Source: Metallosphaera tengchongensis
Lineage (GTDB): Archaea > Thermoproteota > Thermoprotei_A > Sulfolobales > Sulfolobaceae
DNA: 64,000 nucleotides
Assembly (NCBI RefSeq): GCF_013343295.1
Contig: NZ_CP049074.1
Span: 911,501 to 975,500 of the forward strand
Reading direction: 5' to 3'
Shown piece by piece: positions 19,951-36,574 of the stretch. Below the pieces are notes generated by a model. The model was not told the origin of the DNA. It was given only the letters and a program-made list of their open reading frames with translations, and searched no databases. The translations under genes were made by a program, and so were the position numbers. Positions within the stretch are counted from its first letter, which is position 1. Each line of letters starts with the position of its first letter.

Positions 19951-20391
19951 ATGATCGATCAAGATTTCATCAATGTAAGCAAGGTAGACGCTTTCATATC
20001 TCCTACCAGTGGAGTTCCTGTCATTGTGTGTTATCTAGAGGATGGGAGGGAATTCAATTTATTCTATGTTCCTCCAGATATAGTTAATGCAATTAATAAA
20101 CTAATGAAGAATGAATCAACAGATTTTAATCTATCTGAAAAAGCGAGACGAGAGACTGTTTACGACATAATATCATTCATACCCGAGATTGCAGAATACT
20201 TGGAGAAGAGGATCACTAAGGTAGTTATAGACGGGATACTAGATGACATTTACATCGCTACTGTTGAGTTGAACTTCGGCGGGCTAGTCATTCAGAAGAG
20301 GATGATTCCAAGCCACGCCATATATTTAGCCCTTCTCACTAACAAACCTATAAAGGTAAAAAGAGAGCTTGTAGAGAAATCTTCCGACTGA
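19951..20391 (+). CDS. bifunctional nuclease (BFN/DUF151) domain protein
   Basis: The 146-residue protein carries a BFN/DUF151 domain. Recognisable parts are the strand KVDAFISPTSGVPVIVCYLEDGRE, the central ITKVVIDGILDDIYIATVEL and the typical IPSHAIYLALLTNKPIKV, where relatives have a [ST]DAIALALR-like segment. Some members show nuclease activity; the archaeal role is not established. It is encoded against the ribosomal genes on both sides, with its stop only seven bases from the rps12 stop, splitting the usual rps12-rps7 pair. Confidence 0.8.
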   Translation: MIDQDFINVSKVDAFISPTSGVPVIVCYLEDGREFNLFYVPPDIVNAINKLMKNESTDFNLSEKARRETVYDIISFIPEIAEYLEKRITKVVIDGILDDIYIATVELNFGGLVIQKRMIPSHAIYLALLTNKPIKVKRELVEKSSD

Positions 20392-20398
20392 GATTAGA

Positions 20399-20839
20399 TT
20401 ATCTCACTGGTTTCTGCTTCTTTCCCTTATATAATGAGTCTAAGGATACCCCATTTACCATTATTACCTTAAACCTTACGCCCGGCAAGTCGCCCATAGA
20501 TCTACCTAAAGTACCTCCTATACCTGCAATTATAACTTCGTCGTGTTCATCAATAAAGTTTACGCCTCCATCACCGGGCACGAAAGCCGTTACTACCCTG
20601 CCATTTTTTACTAACTGAACCCTTACACACTTTCTCACTGCGGAATTGGGCTGCCTTGACTCTATCCCTACTTTCTCTAGAACAACTCCCCTAGCCATTG
20701 GGGCTCCTTGAAGAGGATCAAATCTCTTCTTCAATTGTAAAACTCTGGTTTTGAACCTTCTTTGGCTCCACCTAAACTTCAACCTTCTAAGTTTCAGCTT
20801 TCTCGCAGCGAAAATTCCTTTAGGAGACTTACCTGCCAA
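20399..20839 (-). CDS. rps12: 30S ribosomal protein S12
   Basis: Decoding-centre protein of 146 residues. The conserved core shows [47 protein letters not shown] and [14 protein letters not shown]. It is the last gene of the RNA polymerase operon, 11 bases after nusA. The basic N-terminal extension ([19 protein letters not shown]) is the archaeal form. Confidence 0.97.
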   Translation of the reverse strand: MAGKSPKGIFAARKLKLRRLKFRWSQRRFKTRVLQLKKRFDPLQGAPMARGVVLEKVGIESRQPNSAVRKCVRVQLVKNGRVVTAFVPGDGGVNFIDEHDEVIIAGIGGTLGRSMGDLPGVRFKVIMVNGVSLDSLYKGKKQKPVR

Positions 20840-20850
20840 ACGGACACCTC

Positions 20851-21282
20851 TTAGCTAATGATCACCGAGTCTATATCCATGTATCTTTTTAAAATTATTT
20901 TGGCCCTATTGGCATTCCTACCCGCTTTACCAATAGCTAAAGCCTTGTCCTGAGGATCAACCGTGATATAAACTATCTTCCTTGAATTGCTATCAATAGT
21001 CTTTACGCTCCTAACTCTAGCTGGAGACATTAGATTCTTTATGAGATCCTCAAGATTATCACTGTATGCTACAACTTCAATCTCTTTTCCTATAATTTTT
21101 CTGAGTTTCTTTATATTAATTCCGCCTTTACCAATGGCCATTCCCATATTCTCTGGATCGACTAGAAATATTATTCTGTTGCTCTCCTCGTCAATTACAC
21201 AGTCCTTTACTGTAACTCTTGTGACATCTTGAAAAAGAGACATGTAACGCATTTCTTCTGGTGTTAACTTTATCTCAGGCAA
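20851..21282 (-). CDS. nusA: NusA-like KH-domain protein
   Basis: Archaeal NusA homologue of 143 residues that lacks the bacterial N-terminal and S1 domains and consists of two KH domains. The first shows [26 protein letters not shown] and the second [23 protein letters not shown], each with the GxxG loop. It binds RNA in transcription and possibly rRNA processing. The position between rpl30e and rps12 in the rpo operon is the standard archaeal arrangement. Confidence 0.94.
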   Translation of the reverse strand: MPEIKLTPEEMRYMSLFQDVTRVTVKDCVIDEESNRIIFLVDPENMGMAIGKGGINIKKLRKIIGKEIEVVAYSDNLEDLIKNLMSPARVRSVKTIDSNSRKIVYITVDPQDKALAIGKAGRNANRAKIILKRYMDIDSVIIS

Positions 21283-21297
21283 AATTTTACCACCAAT

Positions 21298-21609
21298 TTA
21301 CTTATTTCCTAACTCCAGTATCCGGGAATCGCCAGTATCTTCTATTCCTATCGTAGAAATGAGGAAAGGCTTACCTACCAGAGTACCCAGTTCCCATCCA
21401 CTACCCTTGTATTCAACTACCGGAACTCCGCTTAATGATGCATAGCGCATGATATCCTCCTTTATATCGCTCCTTAGAGTAGAAGCTACTACTACTCCTT
21501 TCAACTTTCCCATCTTAAGCAATTTGATTGACTTGTCGCTTCCAAGTACCACTTTCCCTGTCTTGAGAAGAACTTTAATTTCCGATTCGAACGTTACTGA
21601 TTGTGACAT
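21298..21609 (-). CDS. rpl30e: 50S ribosomal protein L30e
   Basis: L7Ae-superfamily ribosomal protein of 103 residues (TGKVVLGSDKSIKLLKMGKLKGVVVAS, then IKEDIMRYASLSGVPVVEYKGSGWELGTLVGKPF). It lies six bases after rpoA2 and 15 before nusA in the polymerase operon. Confidence 0.95.
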   Translation of the reverse strand: MSQSVTFESEIKVLLKTGKVVLGSDKSIKLLKMGKLKGVVVASTLRSDIKEDIMRYASLSGVPVVEYKGSGWELGTLVGKPFLISTIGIEDTGDSRILELGNK

Positions 21610-21615
21610 TTCTTT

Positions 21616-25544
<3,929 letters not shown>

Positions 25545-25552
<8 letters not shown>

Positions 25553-28500
25553 TGGAATCACCATTTACAGGTACTTTATCGCCTAGAACGAGCCTGGGTG
25601 CAATTACCATACTCATTAGCTCTTGAAGTAGTAACTTAAATGCATATGAAATTACAACAGGATATAGGGTAGTTTTATCCCCATGTATCGGGCAGACATA
25701 CTTGTTCTTACTTCTGTCATACCAGCCCACATATCCACATTGTTCACATACGTAAACTGTAGCCCTATCGGAATTATCCAATAGTCTGTCCTTAATCAGC
25801 ATTGCGGCCCCATATCCAATTAAACAATCCCTTTCCATCTCCCCAAACCTTAGTCCACCCTCTCGTGCTCTACCCTCAGTAGGCTGCCTCGTTAGTATTT
25901 GGACAGGACCTCTACCACGTCCATGCATCTTGTCAGCCACCATATGATGTAGCTTCTGATAATATACTATCCCGAAAAGTATCCTACCCTTTAATTTCTC
26001 TCCTGTTCTTCCATCGTAGACGACCTCGGATCCATCAGTTAAATAGTTATGATCCAACAACTTCCTTTGAATCTCTTCTATAGGAATATTATAGAATGGC
26101 GTTGCATCTATAGGCTTACCAGAGGCAGCAACGTATTTCCCTGCTAAAGCTTCCATAATTTGACCTACGGTCATCCTTGACGGAAGGGCGTGGGGATTTA
26201 GAATTATATCAGGCACCAGGCCTTTCGTTGTGTAAGGCATGTCCACCTGTGGTATTAGCATTCCCACTACTCCCTTTTGTCCGTGCCTTGTTGCAAACTT
26301 ATCGCCAATTTCTGGTATCCTTAAGTCTCTAACTCTCACTTTTACTAACTTATTTCCCTCTGAAGTTTCAGTGACCAAAACTAAGTCTACGGTGCCTCTT
26401 TCTCCATGACGTGTTATTATGGATGTATCCCTTTTGGCCTGATCAGGAGATAGTTCCTTGAACTCCTGTAAAAACCTTGGCGGGCTGACCTTCCCAATAA
26501 GTACATCTCCACCTTTAACGTCAACCTCTGGTGGAACTATCCCGTTTGTTTCAAGAAGTCTGTAATAGTCCTTACCCTTATATCCCCTTACTCCAGCCTC
26601 AGGAAGGAGAATTTGATCTTCTTGCCCTCCAGGATATTTAATTTCTTCTGCCGAATACAATCTAAAGAACGTTGACCTAAACATACCACGTTCAACTGAT
26701 GATTTGTTCATTATAACTGCGTCTTCCATATTATATCCAGTATATGACATCAAAGCAAAAATTGCATTATTTCCAGCAGGCCTTTCAGTGTATCCTATGG
26801 CTTCTAAAGCTCTAGTTTGTACTATTGGCCTCTGCGGATAATGAAGAAGATGAGCCCTAGTATCTGTTCTAATTTGATAGTTTGCAGCGTAGAGACCTAG
26901 AGCTTGTTTAGCCATAGCTGATTGATACGTATTCCTGGGCGATTGGTTGTGTTCAGGATAGGGTATAATGGAAGCTGTAATCCCAAGTATGGCAGGAGTC
27001 CATATCTCCAAATGCGTGTGGTCCTTTGTGACGTCCTTAGGTTCTAGGGCTACATAGGCATTTTCCTCTTCCTCTGCATCAAGAAACTCTATTTTCCCCT
27101 CCTTGATTAAAGTGTCAAACGTTATTTTTCCTTTCTTAAGATTTTCTATATCTTCTTTGGTAGCCAAAGGTTTCCCGTTTTTAACGACGATTAGGGGCCT
27201 CCTTACCCTTCCGCTATCTGAATTAATGTAAACTTCATTGAATGTATCTGTGACTAAATGGCTCACGTTAATCTCGTCGCTTATCTCTCCCTCCCTTCTC
27301 TTCTCCCTGATCTTTTCAGCTAATTCTTTTCCATCTGGGTAATAACCAACAAGTCTACCGTTAAGTATAACCTTAGCCCACGATTCGTAGTCCTCTACAT
27401 TCTCCTCGCTATTTTTGACTTTCTTTATTACTTCTTCTATTGGTATGACTCCTAGATTATAGAGAACCTTCTCGACATTTTTCTCATTCACCCCTACAGA
27501 TATTTGGGCCAATAATGAGAGGTTTTTTACTAGTCCGCTATTTGGACCCTCTGGCGTCTCAAATGGACACATCCTACCCCATTGAGTTCCGTGAAGGTCT
27601 CTAGCTTCAAAGTTAGGTTGCCCTCTAGCCAATGAAGAAACGACTCTCCTTAGATGGCTTAACATAGATAGCCAGTTTGTTCTGTCTAAGAGTTGGCTTA
27701 CCCCTGTTCTACCGCCAACCCAATTTCCTGTAGCCAACGCATGCCTAACTCTCTCAGAAATTATATCAGGTCTAACTAAAGCGTTAATGGCCAGCCTTCT
27801 GCCTCTTATTTTAGATTTTTCCAATTGAAATACCAAGTCTTTCACAAAGGCCTTAAACGCTACCCTAAAGAGACTTGCGAAGAGGTCCCCTGCGAGTTTG
27901 AGCCTTTTATTTGCGTAGTGATCTTTATCATCAGGCGATCTCCTGCCAAGATGAAGTTCAATTAGTTTAGAGATAGCAAAGGCTAAATAGTACGCTTTGG
28001 CTATCCTGTCTGAAGGATTTGTACCTATATGTGGTAAGAAATACTTATCTAAGACCTGCTCTGCTTTCTGAATCCTCATTTCCTTCTTTTGACCTATAGC
28101 TACCCTATTTCCGATGAAGTCCAAAGCGTCCTCCTTGGTGTAAATTGAGCCTGCCTGCTCTAATGAGGGAAGAAGCTCATTTTGGATATCAACGTCCAAG
28201 GAAACAGCCAAGGTAATGTCCTGATCGGTTTCTAATCCCAAAGCCCTCATTATTATTGGAAAGGGAATCCTTCCTGGTACGGATGGGAAAGAAACGTGAA
28301 TTGTGGAATCCTTGAGTCTTTCAATAGTTATAGGAACTCTGTAACCTGATGTACTAGATATTATTTTTGCGGTGTGAGTTATGTTTGACCCCGCTTTCCC
28401 CACATCAGTTAACACTCTGTTTGTTGCCAAGTCCTCCTGAGTTACAATAACTCTTTCACTTCCATTAATGATAAAGTAACCCCCGGGATCCTTTGGATCC

Positions 28501-28919
28501 TCCCCTATTTCCACCAGTTTCTCTTGGCTGTAATCGGATGTGGGATCTGCAGTCGACTTTAGCATTATAGGTATGTCTCCGATATGAACTTCAACTGGAT
28601 CTCCCTCGATGTTGTTTTCAACGGGTATCATGGTGAGGTAAACAGGTGCTGAATAGGTCAGATTCCTCAACCTGGCTTCCATGGGAGTTATCTCCTTATC
28701 TCCTTTATCTGCCTCCCTAACCCTGGGTTTTCCAACCCTTATTTTACCTAACTTAATCTTTAGGCCAGGTATCTCAGTGGCAATTTCACCCTGCTCATCT
28801 ATTATCTCTTGAAGTTTATTCTTAATGAAGTCGTTGAAGGAGTCCAGGTGTTGCCTGACCAGACCTCTGGACTTAAAGTAAGCCTCTACTATAACCCATC
28901 TATCATCAATGGATAGCAT
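25545..28919 (-). CDS. rpoB: DNA-directed RNA polymerase subunit B
   Basis: Second-largest polymerase subunit, unsplit as is normal for Crenarchaeota (about 1124 residues). Marks are the N-terminal [78 protein letters not shown] and the C-terminal zinc site CEQCGYVGW...CPIHG. The ATG at 28919 has GGTGAG at a good distance; a TTG two codons earlier is less likely. It follows rpoH with a short overlap. Confidence 0.97.
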
Positions 28920-28921
28920 TT

Positions 28922-29179
28922 TCAACCACTCACCACGTATCTGTAAACTACAGACTCCTCTATCGTGTGACCTTTCCTAGTAATTTTTACTATATCACCA
29001 GGCCTAGCATTTATGGATCTCGCCATAGGATCGGAGGCCTTAATCCAAGGCAACTGCTCTGGCCCAATCCCGAGCTTCTTTAGAAGCTCATATGCCTCTT
29101 GAATCGAGAGAACTTCATGCTTAGGAACGAGAGCGTGCACCCTAGGATCTATCTTTTTAGAAGTTGAACGCATAACCAT
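28922..29179 (-). CDS. rpoH: DNA-directed RNA polymerase subunit H
   Basis: Archaeal homologue of the Rpb5 C-terminal domain, 85 residues: [19 protein letters not shown], the [27 protein letters not shown] core and VVYRYVV at the end. It is the first gene of the polymerase operon. Two in-frame ATGs (29179 and 29173) are possible starts; GGGTG lies close before the first. Confidence 0.96.
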   Translation of the reverse strand: MVMRSTSKKIDPRVHALVPKHEVLSIQEAYELLKKLGIGPEQLPWIKASDPMARSINARPGDIVKITRKGHTIEESVVYRYVVSG

Positions 29180-29230
29180 TACACCCTAGTATACTAGGCA
29201 AACCACCATATGGAGTATGCTTATAAAAAT

Positions 29231-30523
29231 TTAAGCTATGCTAGACATCTGCCTTCTAGTTCTTTCAATTAGAGCTTTAGCGTTCTCAAACAGCTCCTCA
29301 TAAGTTTTTGTAACTCTAGCAACTCCCTGTTGAATAGCCCTCATTCCCACCGCTGACGCTACTCTCGGATAGATTTCCCACTCTGTCATCTTAGGAATGA
29401 TATAGTCTGCTGAAATACCTTTCTCTCTGACGTGACTGGCTAGTTCTCTCGCTGCGTCAATGACCATCTCATCTGTAATTGCTCTGGCCCTCACGTCTAA
29501 AGCTCCCCTAAAAACCCCTGGAAATATTAGGGAATTGTTTACTTGATTCGGAAAATCGCTTCTTCCAGTAGCAATTATCTTGGCGCCCGCCTCCTTTGCA
29601 TCCTCCGGCCATATTTCTGGAACCGGGTTTGCTAGGGCGAATATAACTGCGTTATCGTTCATTAGTCTTATCCACTCTTTCTTTATGACGTTCGGACCTG
29701 GCTTCGAGGCAGCTATGAGAACATCGGCCCCTTTAAACGCGTCATCTATAGAAATGTTATTGTCACCATTAGTTTCCTTCATCAGCTCATATTTCCAGGG
29801 ATTTTCGGTCTTCATTTTTTCGTAGTCATTTCTACTTTTATGAAGGACTCCTATAGAATCGATTAGTACCATATTCTTGTACGGTATACCATACTTGTTA
29901 AGAAGTCTGGCAGTGGCTATATTTGCGGCCCCGGTTCCAAAAAGGACAACCTTCACGTTATCTATCTTCTTTCCTGCCAGTTCGAGCGCGGTTATCAAAC
30001 CGGCTAACGTCGCACCAGCAGTACCTTGTTGATCATCATGCCAGACTGGTATATCCATTATTGCCTTGAGTTTCTCTAGGACGTAAAAACACTTGGGGGA
30101 TTCTATGTCCTCTAGATTCACTCCTCCGAAAGAGGGCTCTAATATCTTCACAGTCTCTACTATCTTGTCCACATCCTTAGTACCCACAGGCAATGGAACT
30201 GCATCCACTCCCCCTAAAAACTTGAAAATGAGAGCTTTGCCTTCCATCACAGGCATCGCTGCTTCAGGACCTATATCCCCCAGACCAAGAACCCTTGAGC
30301 CGTCTGTAATCACTGCTATGGCATTCCATCTATATGTATAATGAAATGAAAGCTCAGGGTTTTTCCTTATTGCTTGAGAAACAGCGGCCACGCCTGGAGT
30401 ATATAAAGCCGAAAAATCTTCCAAAGAATTAACAGGAACTTTCGGCATCATCTGTATCTTTCCTTTATATTTCTTCGCGATGTCCAAGGCTCTATCTTCG
30501 AAATTAGCTACCATACTTCCCAT
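29231..30523 (-). CDS. malic enzyme (malate dehydrogenase, oxaloacetate-decarboxylating)
   Basis: Converts malate to pyruvate and CO2 with reduction of NAD(P). The 430 residues contain [37 protein letters not shown], the metal and substrate segment [18 protein letters not shown] and the dinucleotide fold [17 protein letters not shown]. The short bacterial/archaeal form without a phosphotransacetylase domain fits the length. It is transcribed leftward, divergent from infB with 71 bases between the starts. Confidence 0.93.
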   Translation of the reverse strand: MGSMVANFEDRALDIAKKYKGKIQMMPKVPVNSLEDFSALYTPGVAAVSQAIRKNPELSFHYTYRWNAIAVITDGSRVLGLGDIGPEAAMPVMEGKALIFKFLGGVDAVPLPVGTKDVDKIVETVKILEPSFGGVNLEDIESPKCFYVLEKLKAIMDIPVWHDDQQGTAGATLAGLITALELAGKKIDNVKVVLFGTGAANIATARLLNKYGIPYKNMVLIDSIGVLHKSRNDYEKMKTENPWKYELMKETNGDNNISIDDAFKGADVLIAASKPGPNVIKKEWIRLMNDNAVIFALANPVPEIWPEDAKEAGAKIIATGRSDFPNQVNNSLIFPGVFRGALDVRARAITDEMVIDAARELASHVREKGISADYIIPKMTEWEIYPRVASAVGMRAIQQGVARVTKTYEELFENAKALIERTRRQMSSIA

Positions 30524-30594
30524 TCATCTCAGACTAAACTTGCTTAAAAATAATAGACATTATTTCATGTAGTAACTTAGTGTGGTGATTCTAA

Positions 30595-32388
30595 TTGTCT
30601 CAGTCAACTGTTAAGTTAAGACAGCCTATAGTAGTAGTATTGGGTCATGTTGACCATGGCAAGACTACTCTTTTGGACAAGATAAGAGGGACCGCAGTGG
30701 TAAAGAAAGAACCAGGGGAAATGACGCAAGAGGTAGGCGCTAGTTTTGTTCCGAGCAGCGTCATAGAAAAGGTCGCTGAGCCACTTAGAAACATTATACC
30801 AATAAAACTCGAGATTCCAGGACTTCTCTTTATAGATACTCCTGGGCATGAGCTCTTCTCCAACCTTAGGAAAAGAGGAGGGAGCGTTGCCGACATCGCC
30901 ATTCTAGTCGTGGACATAACTGAAGGATTTCAAAGACAGACCACAGAGTCTATTAACATATTGAAAGAAAGGAAGGTCCCTTTCCTGGTCGCTGCTAATA
31001 AAATTGATAGAATTCCTGGGTGGAGACCATTAGAAAACCAACCTTTCACCATTTCCCTAAAGTCTCAGTCTCAAAACGTTCAGAAATCTTTAGATAACTA
31101 TATTTACAAGCTTGTGATGCAATTAGCTGAGCTAGGCTTTAACGCAGAGAGATTCGATAGAGTAAAGGATTTTACGAAATATATCACTATAGTCCCAGTT
31201 TCAGGAAAGACTGGGGAGGGATTACCAGAGCTTCTAGCTTTACTTGCTGGCTTAACTCAGCATTACCTTAAGACAAGATTAAAAATTGCAGAAGGGCCAG
31301 CCAAAGGTGTAGTGCTTGAAGTAAAGGAAGAGCAGGGCTTAGGTCATACTATAGACGTCATAATATATGATGGAATACTAAGGAAAAACGACACTATAGT
31401 ACTGGGTGGTCTGAACGGAGTCATTGTTACCAAGATAAGAAACATACTATTACCTGCACCTCTACAAGATATGAGAGTTACAAAATCAGGATATAGAGCT
31501 ATTGATGAGATAGTTGCTGCAGCGGGAGTCAAAATTTCCGCGCCTGGTTTAGAGGAAGCTCTGGCAGGATCCCCGCTCTATAGCGTTGATACAGAGGATA
31601 GACTATCAGATGTCACCAAAACTATCTTGGATGAGCTTTCTAAGGTAAGATTTTCTAAAAACGACTCAGGAATAGTAGTTAAAGCCGATAGTTTAGGTTC
31701 CCTGGAGTCGCTAATAATGGGCTTTGAAAAAATAGGAATCCCTGTAAGAATGGCTGACATAGGGCCTATATCTAAAAGAGACCTAATAGAGGCAGAACTA
31801 TCAGCTAAGGAGAATGAGGAATTCGGAATAATAGCTGCGTTTAGAGTAAAGCCGTTGCCTGGCCTTGACACATCAAAAGTCAAAATTATTTATAATGATA
31901 TAATTTATCAATTGATAGATGAAACACAAAAATACATTGAAGATCTTAGGGAAAGAAGGAAGAGAAGGACATTGGACTCACTCATCCTTCCAGGGAAGTT
32001 GAAGATCTTGCCTGGATATGTGTTTAGAAGAAGCGATCCGGTTATAGTTGGAGTTGAGATTTTAGGAGGCGTAATTAAACCGAAATATCCCTTAATTAAA
32101 GAGGATGGTAAAAGGGTTGGAGAAGTTCTGGGAATTCAGGACAACAAGAAAAACGTGGAAAGGGCAACCAAGGGTATGGAAGTATCAATGTCCATAAAGG
32201 GAAATATAATGGTGGGAAGACATGTTCAGGAGGGCGATGTCCTTTACTCAGACGTACCTAAGGAAGATCTAGAAATTCTATTTAAAAACTATAAAGACTC
32301 CATTACCGAAGATATGATGGAAGTGGTCAAAGAAATAATAAGAATAAAGAGATCAGAAGATCCACTCTACGGTATCACTATCCAATAA
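30595..32388 (+). CDS. infB: translation initiation factor IF-2 (aIF5B)
   Basis: GTPase that promotes subunit joining, 597 residues as in archaeal aIF5B. Motifs are [17 protein letters not shown] (G1), [18 protein letters not shown] (G3) and AANKIDRI (G4), followed by the domain II barrel and the C-terminal domain ([23 protein letters not shown]). The start is TTG with GGTGATT four bases upstream, and a downstream ATG is absent for a long way, so TTG is well supported. The 3' end overlaps ndk by 11 bases. Confidence 0.95.
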   Translation: MSQSTVKLRQPIVVVLGHVDHGKTTLLDKIRGTAVVKKEPGEMTQEVGASFVPSSVIEKVAEPLRNIIPIKLEIPGLLFIDTPGHELFSNLRKRGGSVADIAILVVDITEGFQRQTTESINILKERKVPFLVAANKIDRIPGWRPLENQPFTISLKSQSQNVQKSLDNYIYKLVMQLAELGFNAERFDRVKDFTKYITIVPVSGKTGEGLPELLALLAGLTQHYLKTRLKIAEGPAKGVVLEVKEEQGLGHTIDVIIYDGILRKNDTIVLGGLNGVIVTKIRNILLPAPLQDMRVTKSGYRAIDEIVAAAGVKISAPGLEEALAGSPLYSVDTEDRLSDVTKTILDELSKVRFSKNDSGIVVKADSLGSLESLIMGFEKIGIPVRMADIGPISKRDLIEAELSAKENEEFGIIAAFRVKPLPGLDTSKVKIIYNDIIYQLIDETQKYIEDLRERRKRRTLDSLILPGKLKILPGYVFRRSDPVIVGVEILGGVIKPKYPLIKEDGKRVGEVLGIQDNKKNVERATKGMEVSMSIKGNIMVGRHVQEGDVLYSDVPKEDLEILFKNYKDSITEDMMEVVKEIIRIKRSEDPLYGITIQ

Positions 32389-32800
32389 TCTCGCTTGGAG
32401 AGAAGAATAGAGACATCTCCTTCTTAGCTTTTTCTTCGGCATCGGAAGCATGAATTACATTCTCACCCTTACTCATGGCTAGATCTCCCCTTACTGTTCC
32501 AGGTAAGGCCTCCTTAGGATCCGTTGCGCCTATCATTGTTCTCATAACCTTTACTACTTCATCACCTTCTATTACCATACATACAACCGGTCCTGAACCA
32601 ATATACTCAACTAAGTCGTTGAAGAAGGGCTTCCCAACATGCTCCTCATAAAGTTTATGCGCTATCTGTTTATCAATCCTTGTCATCTTCATAGCGACTA
32701 TTTTGAGTCCCTTTCTTTCCAACCTTCCAATTATCTCTCCAATTAATCCTCTCCTGACCCCATCGGGTTTTATCATTACAAATGTTCTTTGGAGGACCAA
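32378..32800 (-). CDS. ndk: nucleoside diphosphate kinase
   Basis: Exchanges phosphate between nucleoside tri- and diphosphates. The 140 residues have [33 protein letters not shown], the active His in NVIHASD and the [17 protein letters not shown] segment. It is downstream of rpl24e with one base between. The group rps28e, rpl24e, ndk, infB is conserved in archaea, here broken into divergent parts. Confidence 0.96.
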   Translation of the reverse strand: MVLQRTFVMIKPDGVRRGLIGEIIGRLERKGLKIVAMKMTRIDKQIAHKLYEEHVGKPFFNDLVEYIGSGPVVCMVIEGDEVVKVMRTMIGATDPKEALPGTVRGDLAMSKGENVIHASDAEEKAKKEMSLFFSPSEIIG

Positions 32801-32801
32801 T

Positions 32802-32987
32802 TTACCTTACCCTCGAATATGATTCCGTCCACTTCAGCCTCTTTGGGTCTTTATGATATTTTAGCATATACTTCCTACATTTACTTGAACAGAACCAAAG
32901 AATACTTCCGTCATTTTTCACATACATTATACCGGTAGCCGGCGGTATTTCGCCACCACAGAAACTACATTTGTGGGAGGTAACCAT
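32802..32987 (-). CDS. rpl24e: 50S ribosomal protein L24e
   Basis: Small zinc-ribbon ribosomal protein of 61 residues. The zinc ligands are [13 protein letters not shown] and [10 protein letters not shown] (C-x2-C ... C-x3-C), followed by the basic [10 protein letters not shown]. It is divergent from rps28e with 76 bases between the two starts, containing a TATA-like GTATTTAAGT. Confidence 0.95.
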   Translation of the reverse strand: MVTSHKCSFCGGEIPPATGIMYVKNDGSILWFCSSKCRKYMLKYHKDPKRLKWTESYSRVR

Positions 32988-33063
32988 ATTGATCTAACCT
33001 AATTCTCAATATGAGTGAAGTATTTAAGTGAATTGCTGTGACCACTATATAAGGTAATGAAAG

Positions 33064-34343
<1,280 letters not shown>

Positions 34344-34349
34344 CCATGG

Positions 34350-35789
34350 ATGAACACAGAACCAAGAGCGAAAATTGGGCTTGAAGTCCATGTGCATATG
34401 ACTACTCTTAAAACCAAGCTATTTTGTTCCTGTTCATCCACCTATACAGACCTCGAGCCTAACACGGACCTCTGTCCTGTATGTTTAGGGCTCCCAGGGG
34501 CAATACCGGTCCTAAATGAAGAAGCTCTAAGAAAAGCATTGATGGCTACATTAGCTCTTAATTGCGAGTATCCAAGTTATCTCATATTCACACGGAAACA
34601 TTACTTTTATCCAGATATGGCTAAAAATTATCAAATATCTCAATACGATGGGCCAGGTAGTATGGCTATAGCCAAGAACGGTTACGTCATCATAGATAAC
34701 AAAATCATTAGAATAAGACGAATTAACATAGAAGAGGATCCAGCTAAGACCATTTATCCAACTGGCTCCATGCTTACGAGTACTTATACGTTATTAGATT
34801 ATAACAGGTCTGGAATGGGAATGTTAGAGATAGTAACTGAGCCTGATATTGAAACGTCTAGAGAAGCAAAGCTCTTTCTAGACAAGCTAAAGTCGATTCT
34901 GGAGCATCTAGAAATATGCGATTGTGACGTTGAAGGCTCAATGAGAGCTGACGTAAATATATCTGTGGAAGGTGGGGAGAGAGTCGAAGTAAAAAACGTT
35001 GGTTCCCCTAAGGACGTAAAGGACGTTATAGAGTATGAAGTAGCTCGGCAAAGAGCGGCTATACTCCAAGGCCAAAAAGTTACCAGAGAGACTAGGCATT
35101 GGGATTCAGCGAGAAGGATTACTGTTTCTTCAAGAGCTAAAGAAACCGATGAAGATTATAGATATTTTCCAGATCCTGATTTGCCCCCATATGAAATTAA
35201 ACCAAGTTACGTTGAAGAAATAAGGAAAACTCTCCCCGAACTACCAGACGCTAGAGTGGAGAGAATGATCAAACAGTACGGAATAAGTAGGTACAATGCT
35301 ACTGTTCTAGTTATGGATAAAGCTCTTGCTGACCTCTTTGAAGAAACAGGTAAAAAATATAAAAATTATGAAAAATTATCTAATCTTATAATAAACGATT
35401 ATTTGAGATGGATTAACGATAGAAATATGAAAATAACTGAGTCTAAAGCAACTCCAGCTCACTTAAGCCAGCTCATGGAGATGATGGACATGGGAACTAT
35501 AACGATTAAAATCGTGAAGGAAATACTTCCTAGAATTGTGTTAGAGGGTAAAATGCCAAAAGAGATCGTCGAATCAATGGATCTTACTACAATATCCGAT
35601 GAGAAGTTAATAGAGGATATTATAGATCAAACCTTGGCTAAGGAACCTGATGTCTATGAGAAAGCCAAGAGAGATCCAAAGGTTATCAATTACCTAGTAG
35701 GCGTAGTCATGAAAAACACCAACAAGAGGGCTGATCCTAAGATAGTAAATGAATTAATCAGAAAGAAACTTAACCTATTAGGTCAGTAG
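34350..35789 (+). CDS. gatB: aspartyl/glutamyl-tRNA amidotransferase subunit B
   Basis: Recognises mischarged Asp-tRNA(Asn) or Glu-tRNA(Gln) in the GatCAB complex. The 479 residues have GLEVHVHMTTLKTKLFC, the zinc-like CSCSSTY...CPVCLGLPGA, EEDPAKTIY, RYFPDPDLPP and a C-terminal YqeY-like tail. AGGTGA lies six bases before the ATG. gatA and gatC are not in the window. It follows cdd by six bases. Confidence 0.95.
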   Translation: MNTEPRAKIGLEVHVHMTTLKTKLFCSCSSTYTDLEPNTDLCPVCLGLPGAIPVLNEEALRKALMATLALNCEYPSYLIFTRKHYFYPDMAKNYQISQYDGPGSMAIAKNGYVIIDNKIIRIRRINIEEDPAKTIYPTGSMLTSTYTLLDYNRSGMGMLEIVTEPDIETSREAKLFLDKLKSILEHLEICDCDVEGSMRADVNISVEGGERVEVKNVGSPKDVKDVIEYEVARQRAAILQGQKVTRETRHWDSARRITVSSRAKETDEDYRYFPDPDLPPYEIKPSYVEEIRKTLPELPDARVERMIKQYGISRYNATVLVMDKALADLFEETGKKYKNYEKLSNLIINDYLRWINDRNMKITESKATPAHLSQLMEMMDMGTITIKIVKEILPRIVLEGKMPKEIVESMDLTTISDEKLIEDIIDQTLAKEPDVYEKAKRDPKVINYLVGVVMKNTNKRADPKIVNELIRKKLNLLGQ

Positions 35790-35866
35790 ATTGAATTTCA
35801 TCACTAAATTTTCAGCACTTAAGATCCCAATCATCCGTATAATTCAAGTGGAAGGTGGCTTATTAA

Positions 35867-36574
35867 TTGAATAGGGGTGTGAGCAAGGATAGGGATTTAA
35901 GGGACAGATTACTCGCGACCGACTTACTTAGAGAATTAAAGGCAAGTTACACTTACAAGGAACTGTCAAAAATATTAGGCTTACAGGAGAGTCTCCTTTG
36001 CAGATATGTTAATGGGACAACTGTTCCCAGCGAGCAACAAGCTCGAGATCTCATTGAAAAAATAAAACAAAAGAACTTTATTACCAAGTTCTTTTTGAAC
36101 AAAATTAAGACTTTTCCAGATTCGTTCATAGATACCTCAGAACTTCTTCATTACCCCAACATGTTAAGACTACTTTTAGAAGACTACTTATCAAAATACA
36201 GCGAAGTGAACAAGGTAGTAGGAATAGCAAACAATGGTATCCCATTCGCTACATTAGTTTCCGTTACCTTGAATAGACCGCTGATAGTAGTAAAGAAACA
36301 TCGAGACTCGGTCTATCTTGAATACTTGGAGGAGAGCCTCAGAGAGTCAGATAGCATAGTATCGAATCTATATGTTAGGAAATCCTTTATTTCTAAAAGC
36401 GATAAGATTCTAATTGTCGATGACGTTATGAAGACCGGAAAGACCATCATTTCTACAACTAAGCTAATTAGGAAAGGAAACGGATTAGTAAAAGGAGCTT
36501 TCGTGATGGTAACAGTAGGTAAAGCTCCTGTAAGTTTAGAAGATGTTGAAGTAGAGGCGGTATTTAGACTTTGA
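35867..36574 (+). CDS. HTH-phosphoribosyltransferase regulator (GfcR-like)
   Basis: A 235-residue protein with an N-terminal helix-turn-helix (TYKELSKILGLQESLLCRYVNG, about residues 29-50) and a C-terminal type I phosphoribosyltransferase fold carrying the PRPP loop LIVDDVMKTGKT. Relatives such as haloarchaeal GfcR regulate genes and do not synthesise nucleotides. The effector here is probably PRPP or a nucleotide, by inference. The start is TTG with GGAAGGTGG ten bases upstream. It heads a four-gene run ending in arfC, each gene overlapping the next by a few bases, so it may control its own operon. Confidence 0.8.
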   Translation: MNRGVSKDRDLRDRLLATDLLRELKASYTYKELSKILGLQESLLCRYVNGTTVPSEQQARDLIEKIKQKNFITKFFLNKIKTFPDSFIDTSELLHYPNMLRLLLEDYLSKYSEVNKVVGIANNGIPFATLVSVTLNRPLIVVKKHRDSVYLEYLEESLRESDSIVSNLYVRKSFISKSDKILIVDDVMKTGKTIISTTKLIRKGNGLVKGAFVMVTVGKAPVSLEDVEVEAVFRL

